A DNA stretch of 5,234 nt from Gemmatimonas phototrophica (GTDB lineage: Bacteria > Gemmatimonadota > Gemmatimonadetes > Gemmatimonadales > Gemmatimonadaceae), in the NCBI GenBank assembly GCA_945870175.1, contig CAMBRJ010000242.1, positions 1 to 5,234 on the forward strand, written 5' to 3'. Positions 1 through 5,234 of this stretch are shown here, in pieces (position 1 is the first letter of the stretch; each line of letters begins with the position of its first letter). A model generated the notes under the pieces. It saw only the letters and a list, made by a program, of their open reading frames with translations. It did not search any database and was not told the DNA's origin. Position numbers and translations under genes: made by a program.

Positions 1-90
1 GCGCGGTGGCGTGACACGGTGGAGCCAATGATGGCGTCGCCTCGCACGAACGTGAAGTACGAGTCGCTGTTTTTTCCTGTGTGAGCTTTT
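1..90. other. Unresolved left edge, possibly the end of an upstream gene
   Basis: On the + strand the frame starting at base 1 stays open to a TGA at 82-84, giving 27 residues that end in SLFFPV. Its third codon positions are mostly G/C, as in a real gene of this genome, and the repeat region starts just after it. The minus strand is also open across this stretch in one frame (a peptide containing YFTFVRGDAIIG), but I see no ATG for it here and only a distant GTG. The segment is too short to identify. A C-terminal tail of a + strand gene is the simplest reading, but the sequence does not decide. Confidence 0.25.
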
Positions 91-219
91 CTCTGCGCCT
101 CTGCCTCTCTGCGTTCCCGCGAGCGTAGCGAGCCCCTGCTGTTTCGGACTCGCGGCCGCATTGATGGAAATGATGACGCAGGGAACGCAGAGGCGCAGAG
201 CACGCAGAGAACCGATTTT
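91..219. repeat. Intergenic inverted repeat of CTCTGC/GCAGAG units upstream of the amidase gene
   Basis: The left arm carries CTCTGC at 91, 99 and 107. The right arm carries GCAGAG at 187, 195 and 204, with GCAGGG at 178. The core arms CTCTGCGCCTCTGC (91-104) and GCAGAGGCGCAGAG (187-200) are perfect reverse complements. The match resumes as GTTCCC (113-118) against GGGAAC (181-186) after an 8-bp insertion in the left arm. The right half reads as 9-bp units: GAAATGATG (167), ACGCAGGGA (176), ACGCAGAGG (185), an 8-bp unit (194), ACGCAGAGA (202) and ACCGATTTT (211). The centre also holds a small stem, CGCGAG (118-123) with CTCGCG (149-154). The element ends a few bases before the amidase ribosome binding site, so it lies in that gene's promoter or 5' leader. 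I see no transposase or convincing -35/-10 pair. Confidence 0.8.
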
Positions 220-225
220 TCTCTT

Positions 226-230
226 GAGGG
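226..230 (+). promoter_or_regulatory. Shine-Dalgarno site of the amidase gene
   Basis: GAGGG lies 7 bases upstream of the GTG at 238 but only 1 base upstream of the in-frame GTG at 232. Normal spacing therefore selects 238. That choice also gives an N-terminus MKIRAM, typical of a signal peptide. Confidence 0.7.
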
Positions 231-237
231 TGTGACC

Positions 238-2181
238 GTGAAGATTCGTGCGATGATAGTGGTGGGGAGTCTGCTTGGCGTGAGCTCGACAGTCGGAGCG
301 CAGACGGTGAAGGCGAGCGCACCGATGGAGATCACCAAGGCGTCGATCACCGACGTGCAGGCGGCGCTTACGGCGGGGCGTCTCTCGAGCGTGCAGCTGG
401 TAAAGCAGTACCTCGCGCGCATCGCGGCGTACGATCACGCGGGGCCAGAGTTGAACTCGCTGATTCGCATCAATCCCAAGGCAGGCGCCGAAGCGGCGGT
501 GCTCGACGCCGAACGCAAGGCCGGCAAGGTGCGCGGGCCGATGCACGGGATCCCCGTGATCATCAAGGACAACTACGACACCGGCGACATGCCGACCAGT
601 GCGGGCTCGCTGGCGATGGCCACCAGTCAGCCGGCGCGCGACGGATTCGTGGTGAAGAAGCTGCGCGACGCGGGGGCGATTATTCTGGGCAAGTCCAACT
701 TGCACGAACTCGCCGCCGGCATCACCAGCATCAGCTCACTCGGCGGACAAACACGCAATCCGTACGACCCCACGCGATGCCCCGGTGGCTCGAGCGGCGG
801 CACCGGTGCGGCGATCGCGGCGAGCTTTGCCACGGTGGGATGGGGCTCGGATACCTGCGGTTCGATTCGCATTCCGAGTGCCTTCAACGCCCTCGTTGGC
901 CTGCGTCCAACACAGGGACTCGTGAGCCGTCGCGGCATCGTGCCGCTGTCGCACACGCAGGACATCGGTGGCCCGTTGGCGCGTACCGTGACCGATCTCG
1001 CCATTGCGCTCGATGTGAGCGTGGGCTACGACAGCGAGGACGCCGTCACTTCGGTCCTTCGCGATAAGCCAGTGCCGAAGTTCCAGGCGTCGCTGGACAA
1101 GAACGCGTTGCGTGGGGCGCGCATTGGCCTGTTCCTGCCGTACTTCCGCGACACCGACACCGAGATTGCCGATACCGTGCGCGCCGCCATCGCGGCTATG
1201 CGGGCGCAGGGCGCCACGGTAGTCGATGTACCGATGGCGGAGTTCGACACGCTGACGGCCAACACCAGCGTGATCAATCTGGAAACGAAGTTCGACCTCA
1301 TCGACTACCTGCGCACGATTCCGAACGCGCCGGTCAAATCGCTGCGTGACATTCTCGATCGCGGTTTGTACGACCGTCAACTCGAGGTGCGCTTCCGCGT
1401 GATCGACACCATACTCAACGCCGACAGCGAGCAGCATCGCACGGCGCTGGCGCGTCAGGTGGCCTTGCGGGCGCGCGTGGAGCGCATTCTCGACAGCCTG
1501 CAACTCGACGCGATCGCCTATCCCACCGTGCGGCAGAAGCCGACACTGGTGGGTGACGTGCAGAACGGCGGCACGTGCAATCTGGGCGCGCAGAGTGGAC
1601 TGCCCAGCATCAGCGTGCCGGCGGGCTTCGCGGCTGATGGACTGCCGATCGGTATCGAACTATTGGGCAAGGGCTTCACCGACACGCGCCTGGTGGCGAT
1701 GGCGTATGCCTTCGAGCAGTCGGGGTCGCGCCGAGTGGCGCCGAGTACCACACCGGCACTGGTGGCGGGTAGGGCGCCGGTCGCGGCGCCGATCGTGGTG
1801 ACCACGCGCGCCCGTGGGCTGGTGGCCACCACGCGCCTCACGCTCGATCGTGTGCACAGTGTGCTGCGCTGGTCGGCGACGGTGCAGAACAGTGGAGGCG
1901 CGCCGCTGTCGGCGCTGGTGCTGCGTCGTACGGGCGATGCGGGCCGTATCTCGGGGCCGATCTCGGGCGCCGTGGCGAGCGGCACGACCTCGGCCAGCAT
2001 CGCCATTCCGGCGGGGGCCAGCCGAGTGAGTGCGCGACTGCTCGGCCCCGGTCAGACGGCGGGGAGTGGGTCGTTCCCGCTGACCTATGCCGATCGCGTG
2101 GCGTTCGAGAGAGGGCGGCTTACCGTGGCGATGTACACGGGCGCTGGGGTCGAGCCGGTTGAGGTAAAGGTGGGGCGGTAG
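238..2181 (+). CDS. Secreted amidase-signature family hydrolase with C-terminal CHRD-like domain
   Basis: This 647-residue protein is predicted to hydrolyse a carboxamide bond outside the cytoplasm. Residues 1-21 form a signal peptide (basic MKIR, hydrophobic core, likely cleavage after VGA before QT). The amidase-signature domain spans roughly 34-501. Its triad is complete: Lys110 in VIIKDN, cis-Ser185 in PGGSSGG and nucleophile Ser209 in DTCGSIRIPS, with the family's usual 24-residue Ser-Ser spacing. The C-terminal family block QSGLPSISVPAGF (about 452-464) is present. Three cysteines are seen (181, 207, 447), one next to the nucleophile motif. Residues about 518-647 are an extra beta-rich domain not needed for amidase fold; its pattern (SGPI, then GRLTVAMYTGAG near the end) resembles CHRD domains. 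The start is GTG at 238, chosen by ribosome-site spacing; GTG at 232 is the alternative. Exported relatives include the peptide amidase of Stenotrophomonas, but the family covers many substrates (GatA-like, FAAH-like, nicotinamidase-like), so the natural substrate is unknown. An inverted repeat lies upstream and a palindrome downstream. Confidence 0.93.
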   Translation: MKIRAMIVVGSLLGVSSTVGAQTVKASAPMEITKASITDVQAALTAGRLSSVQLVKQYLARIAAYDHAGPELNSLIRINPKAGAEAAVLDAERKAGKVRGPMHGIPVIIKDNYDTGDMPTSAGSLAMATSQPARDGFVVKKLRDAGAIILGKSNLHELAAGITSISSLGGQTRNPYDPTRCPGGSSGGTGAAIAASFATVGWGSDTCGSIRIPSAFNALVGLRPTQGLVSRRGIVPLSHTQDIGGPLARTVTDLAIALDVSVGYDSEDAVTSVLRDKPVPKFQASLDKNALRGARIGLFLPYFRDTDTEIADTVRAAIAAMRAQGATVVDVPMAEFDTLTANTSVINLETKFDLIDYLRTIPNAPVKSLRDILDRGLYDRQLEVRFRVIDTILNADSEQHRTALARQVALRARVERILDSLQLDAIAYPTVRQKPTLVGDVQNGGTCNLGAQSGLPSISVPAGFAADGLPIGIELLGKGFTDTRLVAMAYAFEQSGSRRVAPSTTPALVAGRAPVAAPIVVTTRARGLVATTRLTLDRVHSVLRWSATVQNSGGAPLSALVLRRTGDAGRISGPISGAVASGTTSASIAIPAGASRVSARLLGPGQTAGSGSFPLTYADRVAFERGRLTVAMYTGAGVEPVEVKVGR

Positions 2182-2192
2182 ACGGAATCAGC

Positions 2193-2228
2193 AACTGCAA
2201 CTGTAACTGCAACTGCAGCTGCAACTGC
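2193..2228. repeat. Hexamer array (AACTGC) x6 at the left border of the palindrome
   Basis: Six consecutive 6-bp units start at 2193, 2199, 2205, 2211, 2217 and 2223. Four are AACTGC; the second is AACTGT and the fifth AGCTGC. The array begins 11 bases after the amidase stop codon and runs directly into the palindrome end CCAGAACACGG. A related array of AACNGC units sits at the same place in the element after the peptidase gene. Confidence 0.85.
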
Positions 2229-2362
2229 CAGAACACGGATGACGCAGATGACACGGAAACAACACGGATAAGCCAATCGGCGTGCCAATCCCGTTTCGTT
2301 CAATTATCGCTTTTTGCTTATCCGTGTTGTTGTCTGCGTGATCGGTGCTATCCGTGTTCTGG
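2228..2362. repeat. Palindromic intergenic element, copy 1
   Basis: The outer arms CCAGAACACGGAT (2228-2240) and ATCCGTGTTCTGG (2350-2362) are perfect reverse complements. The inner arms AACAACACGGATAAGC (2258-2273) and GCTTATCCGTGTTGTT (2316-2331) are too. They enclose a 42-base centre. Between outer and inner arms the sequence pairs poorly but keeps a 9-bp rhythm: ACACGGATG (2233), ACGCAGATG (2242), ACACGGAAA (2251) and ACACGGATA (2262). The right arm, read on the minus strand, gives ACACGGATA, GCACCGATC, ACGCAGACA and ACACGGATA. The left half (2228-2274) matches 5125-5171 at 40 of 47 positions with no gap. The element starts 46 bases after the amidase stop and could fold at that mRNA's 3' end. 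No open frame or transposase is visible; it resembles a MITE- or REP-like non-coding repeat, but I cannot assign a family. Confidence 0.88.
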
Positions 2363-2398
2363 CGGTTGGTGTTGGCGGTTGGTGTTGGCGTTGTTGCC
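2361..2398. repeat. 13-bp tandem repeat at the right border of palindrome copy 1
   Basis: GGCGGTTGGTGTT occurs at 2361-2373 and again at 2374-2386, followed by a partial relative GGCGTTGTTGCC (2387-2398). On the minus strand the units read as AACACC plus AACCGCC, so this border, like the left one, is an AAC-led short repeat pointing into the palindrome. Together with 2399-2454 it forms the region before the peptidase gene. In that remaining stretch I see only a weak TGCCT/AGGCA stem (2395-2399 with 2410-2414) and no clear promoter. Confidence 0.8.
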
Positions 2399-2454
2399 TG
2401 GGATTCAGTAGGCACCCCCGTGACAGATCGCCCACACGGCGCGAAGTTGTCGGT

Positions 2455-5085
2455 ATGTCGACCTCAACATTCTTCCGCTCCGCCCTAGCCGCCGCGGCAC
2501 TCGCCGGCGCTTTCGCAGCGAGCCCGGCGCAGGCACAGCATGCCTTCGCCGACCCCGGCGCCACGTTCGATCCGCGCGTGCCCACTCCCGCGCAGATCCT
2601 GGGCTACGATATCGGCGCCCGTTTCACTCCGCAGCGCGCCATGATGCGCTATATCGAGCGCATTGCTGCCGCCTCCAAGCGGGTGAAGGTGGACACCGTG
2701 GCCCGCACCTTCGAGGGGCGCGAGATGCTCATCATCACCATCTCGAGCGAAGCCAACATGGCGCGGTTGGCCGAGATTCAGCGGGATGCGGCGCGTATCG
2801 CCGATCCGCGCGGGGCCAGTGCTGCCGATATCGAGGCCGCAGTGAAGCGCATTCCCAGCATCGTGTGGCTCGAGCATTCCGTGCATGGCGGTGAGGCGTC
2901 GGGGGCCGAAGCGGGACTCGCGTTGTTGTATCAGCTGGCGGCCGGCACCGATGCCGACACCAAGCTGGCGCTGGATAGCACGGTGGTGCTGATCGACCCC
3001 AACGAAAATCCCGACGGACGCGAGCGGCACACCCACGACATCGAGCGCAACTGGAGCTCACAGAGTGTGGCCAGTGAGCCTGGCGCGCTCAACAATGCCG
3101 GGTCGTGGCCGGGGCCGCGCACGTCGCACTATTACTTCGATCTGAATCGCGATTGGTACGCGCAGTCGCACCCCGAGACGAAGGGGCGCGTGCGCACGTA
3201 CATGAAGTGGTGGCCGCATGTGGCCGTCGACCTGCACGAGCAAGGCAGCAGCTCTTCGTTTTACTTTGCGCCGCCGCGCGAGCCGGACAACAAGAACAAT
3301 CCCGCGCACTTGCCCAAGTGGTTCGACATCTTCGCGGCGGCCCACGGGGCGGCGTTCGACGTGCATGGCTGGTCGTACTTCCGTCGTGAAGGCTACGACT
3401 CGTTCTATCCGGGCTACGGTGAAGGGTGGCCGATGCTCACGGGCGCGATCGGTATGTTGTTCGAGAGTGCGTCGAGTTCAGGCGGTGCCGTGATGCGCAA
3501 CGACGGCACGCTGCGCACGCTGAAACAAGCGGCGTTCGAGCACTTCACGGCCGAGTGGGCCACGGTGAAGACGTCGGCGCATCGGCGTACGGAGCTGGTG
3601 CGTGATTATGCGGCGGCGCGCGCGAACGCGATCACGGTGCACGCCAAGGGACCACTGCGGGCGGTGATGCTGGTGCGTGATGCGCAGGGCCGGGCCGATT
3701 CGCTGGTGCAGAAGCTGCGCGACAACGGCATCGAGGTGCAGCGTCTCACCGCCGATGTTGCCGTGGCCAACGCTACCATGTACGCCGGCGGCACGGTGCC
3801 CACGATGACGGCCAAGGCCGGCAACTATGTGGTTGATCTCGCGCAGCCGCAGGGGTATCTGGCCAAGGCGTTGCTGGAACCCGACGCCGCGCTGGATTCG
3901 GCATTCATCAAGTTCGAACTCGAGCTCCGTCGCACCGGCCAGCGCAATCGCTTCTACGACATGACCGCGTGGTCGTTGCCATTGGCGTGGCGGGTGGATG
4001 CGTACGCGTTGGCAGCGGTGCCCGGCTCACTGGCCATGGTGACAGACATGCCGCGCACGTTCACCGCGCCGGCACGCTCGGTGTACGGCTATGCCTTCGC
4101 GCCGGGCAGCGAGTCGAGCATTCGTTTGCTGGCATCGTTGCTCACCGACTCGGTGCGGGTGTGGTACGCGCCGTACTCGTTCACGTCGAAAACCAACACG
4201 TTTCCCAACGGCGCCTTCGTGATTCGCACGGCGCTCAATCGCGCCGATGTGCACGACGTGGTGATGCGTCGCGCCGCCGAAGCCGGGGCGCAGCTGGCCT
4301 CCATTCCGTCGGCCGGTGTGGACGAAGGCACCGACCTAGGCAGCAACTCGGTGATCCCCGTGCAGCGCCCCAAGGTGGCGTTGCTGGGAGGCGCGCCAGT
4401 GAACGGTTCGTCGTTCGGCTTCGCGTGGTACGCGATGGATCAGCGCATCGGCTACGCCAGCACGTTGGTGGACGCGAACTTTGTGGCGAGTGGCGACATG
4501 AGCGCCTTCAACACGCTCATCGTGCCATCGGTGCAGGCCGGCGCCCTCGATCGTGTGCTGGGCGACGCTGGGCGCGCGCGCCTGGCCGAGTGGGTGCGCA
4601 ACGGCGGTGTACTGATCACCATGGACGCGGCGAGTGCGTGGGTGGCGCAGGAGCGCGTGGGGCTGGTGCGCACGCGGGTGAAGCGCGACTCCACGCGGGC
4701 CGACAGCACCGGTGGCGCGCCGTTGCCGGGCAGCCTGCCGGGTGTGCTGGCGCGGGCTACGGTCGACTCGCTGTCGCCGCTCATGGCGGGCATTCTGCAC
4801 AAGGAAATGCCGGTGTTCGTGAACAGTGATCGCGTGTTCACGATCCCGAAGGATCTCGCGGCCGGCGACGCCGTGATGCGCTTTGCGCCGGCGGCGCGGG
4901 TGCGGATCGCGGGCTACTACTGGCCCGAGGCGGCGGCCAAGCTTGGCGGCTCTCCGTACTTGTGGACCGAGCGGGCCGGGCGCGGACGCGTCATCATGTT
5001 CGCGCATGACCCGGTGTACCGGGATCAGCTGCGCGGCACGCTGCCGATTTTTGCGAACGCGGTGCTGTTGGGTGGGAGCTACTGA
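2455..5085 (+). CDS. Secreted M14-family zinc carboxypeptidase with GATase1-like C-terminal region
   Basis: This 876-residue exported metallopeptidase probably trims peptides outside the cytoplasm. Residues 1-27 form a signal peptide (Arg8, Ala/Leu-rich core, AQA before QH). The M14 domain covers about 55-370. The zinc ligands are visible as His144 and Glu147 in VHGGEASG and His261 in VDLHEQG. NPDG lies at 185-188, Asn231-Arg232 in DLNRDW match the carboxylate-binding pair of carboxypeptidase A, and Glu337 in MLFESAS fits the catalytic glutamate. Tyr318 or Tyr321 may serve as the substrate tyrosine. Residues about 395-635 are an uncharacterised linking region. Residues about 638-730 (from KVALLGGAP to GGVLITMD) resemble a class I glutamine-amidotransferase fold, and the tail GRVIMFAHDPVYR is typical of these long M14 proteins. 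No cysteine occurs, so that fold cannot use the usual catalytic Cys. The ATG at 2455 is chosen because the signal peptide begins there; the open frame extends upstream only through repeat DNA. The ribosome site is weak (GAAG at 2442-2445 at best). Exact substrate is unknown. Confidence 0.94.
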   Translation: MSTSTFFRSALAAAALAGAFAASPAQAQHAFADPGATFDPRVPTPAQILGYDIGARFTPQRAMMRYIERIAAASKRVKVDTVARTFEGREMLIITISSEANMARLAEIQRDAARIADPRGASAADIEAAVKRIPSIVWLEHSVHGGEASGAEAGLALLYQLAAGTDADTKLALDSTVVLIDPNENPDGRERHTHDIERNWSSQSVASEPGALNNAGSWPGPRTSHYYFDLNRDWYAQSHPETKGRVRTYMKWWPHVAVDLHEQGSSSSFYFAPPREPDNKNNPAHLPKWFDIFAAAHGAAFDVHGWSYFRREGYDSFYPGYGEGWPMLTGAIGMLFESASSSGGAVMRNDGTLRTLKQAAFEHFTAEWATVKTSAHRRTELVRDYAAARANAITVHAKGPLRAVMLVRDAQGRADSLVQKLRDNGIEVQRLTADVAVANATMYAGGTVPTMTAKAGNYVVDLAQPQGYLAKALLEPDAALDSAFIKFELELRRTGQRNRFYDMTAWSLPLAWRVDAYALAAVPGSLAMVTDMPRTFTAPARSVYGYAFAPGSESSIRLLASLLTDSVRVWYAPYSFTSKTNTFPNGAFVIRTALNRADVHDVVMRRAAEAGAQLASIPSAGVDEGTDLGSNSVIPVQRPKVALLGGAPVNGSSFGFAWYAMDQRIGYASTLVDANFVASGDMSAFNTLIVPSVQAGALDRVLGDAGRARLAEWVRNGGVLITMDAASAWVAQERVGLVRTRVKRDSTRADSTGGAPLPGSLPGVLARATVDSLSPLMAGILHKEMPVFVNSDRVFTIPKDLAAGDAVMRFAPAARVRIAGYYWPEAAAKLGGSPYLWTERAGRGRVIMFAHDPVYRDQLRGTLPIFANAVLLGGSY

Positions 5086-5101
5086 GCTTTCGTGAGACCG
5101 T

Positions 5102-5125
5102 AACAGCAACAGCAACGGCAACTGC
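5102..5125. repeat. Hexamer array AACNGC x4 at the left border of palindrome copy 2
   Basis: Four 6-bp units start at 5102 (AACAGC), 5108 (AACAGC), 5114 (AACGGC) and 5120 (AACTGC), varying only at the fourth base. The array begins 16 bases after the peptidase stop codon and runs into the palindrome end CCAGAACACGG, the same arrangement as at 2193-2228. Confidence 0.8.
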
Positions 5126-5234
5126 CAGAACACGGAGACCACGGATTACACGAAAACAACACGGATAAGCCAAAAGCGCTTTTGGCTTATCCGTGTTGTT
5201 TCATTTCAATCGGTGTCATCCGTGTTCTGGCAGT
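5121..5234. repeat. Palindromic intergenic element, copy 2 (reaches window end)
   Basis: The element is exactly symmetric about 5177/5178. The outer 16-bp arms ACTGCCAGAACACGGA (5121-5136) and its reverse complement (5219-5234) are perfect. The inner 24-bp arms (5154-5177 and 5178-5201, core ACGGATAAGCCAAAAGC) are perfect and meet with no loop. Two 17-base stretches between them do not pair well. The left half reads as 9-bp units ACACGGAGA (5130), CCACGGATT (5139), ACACGAAAA (5148) and ACACGGATA (5159). The right half on the minus strand gives ACACGGATG, ACACCGATT, GAAATGAAA and ACACGGATA. The window ends exactly at the outer arm, so the true end may lie beyond. No coding capacity is seen. 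Confidence 0.9.
5154..5201. terminator. Perfect 48-base palindrome, candidate 3'-end hairpin of the peptidase mRNA
   Basis: The 24-bp arms would form a very stable RNA hairpin starting 69 bases after the peptidase stop codon. A classic intrinsic terminator would have a GC-rich stem followed by a run of U; here the stem is mixed and is followed only by TCATTTCAAT. It may instead protect the 3' end from exonucleases or simply be the core of a mobile repeat. Because it is symmetric it would act the same on either strand. Confidence 0.35.

Noticed and set aside
161..189. Possible sigma-70 promoter beginning TTGATG upstream of the amidase gene
   Set aside because: No acceptable -10 hexamer occurs at the right distance; the TTGATG also falls within the repeat's own unit pattern.
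232..237. GTG at 232 as the amidase start
   Set aside because: It is only 1 base from the GAGGG ribosome site; GTG at 238 has normal spacing and starts MKIR.
736..1503. Long minus-strand open frame (255 residues) opposite the amidase gene
   Set aside because: It is a shadow of a GC-rich gene: Arg/His/Ala-rich translation without recognisable motifs, fully inside a gene with intact catalytic residues.
2228..2362. CRISPR-like array of ACACGGAT repeats
   Set aside because: The units are only 9 bp, adjacent and inverted about a centre, with no spacers of regular length.
2314..2454. Upstream extension of the peptidase reading frame (47 more residues from a TTG)
   Set aside because: It translates the right arm of the palindrome and the 13-bp tandem repeat, and would bury the clear signal peptide that begins at the ATG at 2455.
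3969..4829. Alternative + strand frame (286 residues) inside the peptidase gene
   Set aside because: Its Arg/Gly/Ala-rich translation has no domain pattern and lies wholly within the real M14 gene.
4336..5142. Long minus-strand open frame (268 residues) opposite the peptidase gene
   Set aside because: It has low-complexity Arg/His/Gln-rich composition and begins in the repeat region; the + strand frame matches a known family throughout.

Overview
The window comes from a GC-rich bacterium whose codons strongly prefer G or C in third position. Two large secreted hydrolase genes lie on the + strand, and every gap between genes is filled by palindromic repeats. The protein style (an exported amidase and a large M14 peptidase with Ala/Gln signal-peptide ends) recalls Gemmatimonadota (Gemmatimonas-like) or a related environmental phylum. 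This is recognition by eye, and there is no rRNA or marker gene to confirm it.

Layout. Bases 1-90 are an unresolved edge, possibly the tail of an upstream gene. Bases 91-219 hold an inverted repeat built from CTCTGC/GCAGAG motifs that runs almost up to the ribosome binding site. Bases 238-2181 encode an exported amidase-signature hydrolase with an intact Lys-Ser-Ser triad and a C-terminal beta-rich extension that resembles a CHRD domain. Bases 2182-2454 are non-coding: a hexamer array (AACTGC)n, a 135-bp palindromic element, a 13-bp tandem repeat and a short leader. Bases 2455-5085 encode an exported M14-type zinc carboxypeptidase of 876 residues with a C-terminal glutamine-amidotransferase-like region and no cysteine at all. 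Bases 5102-5234 repeat the hexamer-plus-palindrome arrangement and are probably cut by the window end.

How it may work together. Both enzymes are predicted to act outside the cytoplasm on amide or peptide bonds, which fits scavenging of peptides or amides. The 273-bp repeat-filled gap argues against a tight operon. The most unusual content is in the gaps. All three palindromes can be read as tandem runs of one degenerate 9-bp unit, roughly AC[A/G]C[A/G]GANN. The two downstream elements are bordered by inward-facing AAC-type hexamer arrays and begin 35-50 bp after each stop codon, where they could fold at the mRNA 3' end. I do not recognise them as a named repeat family.
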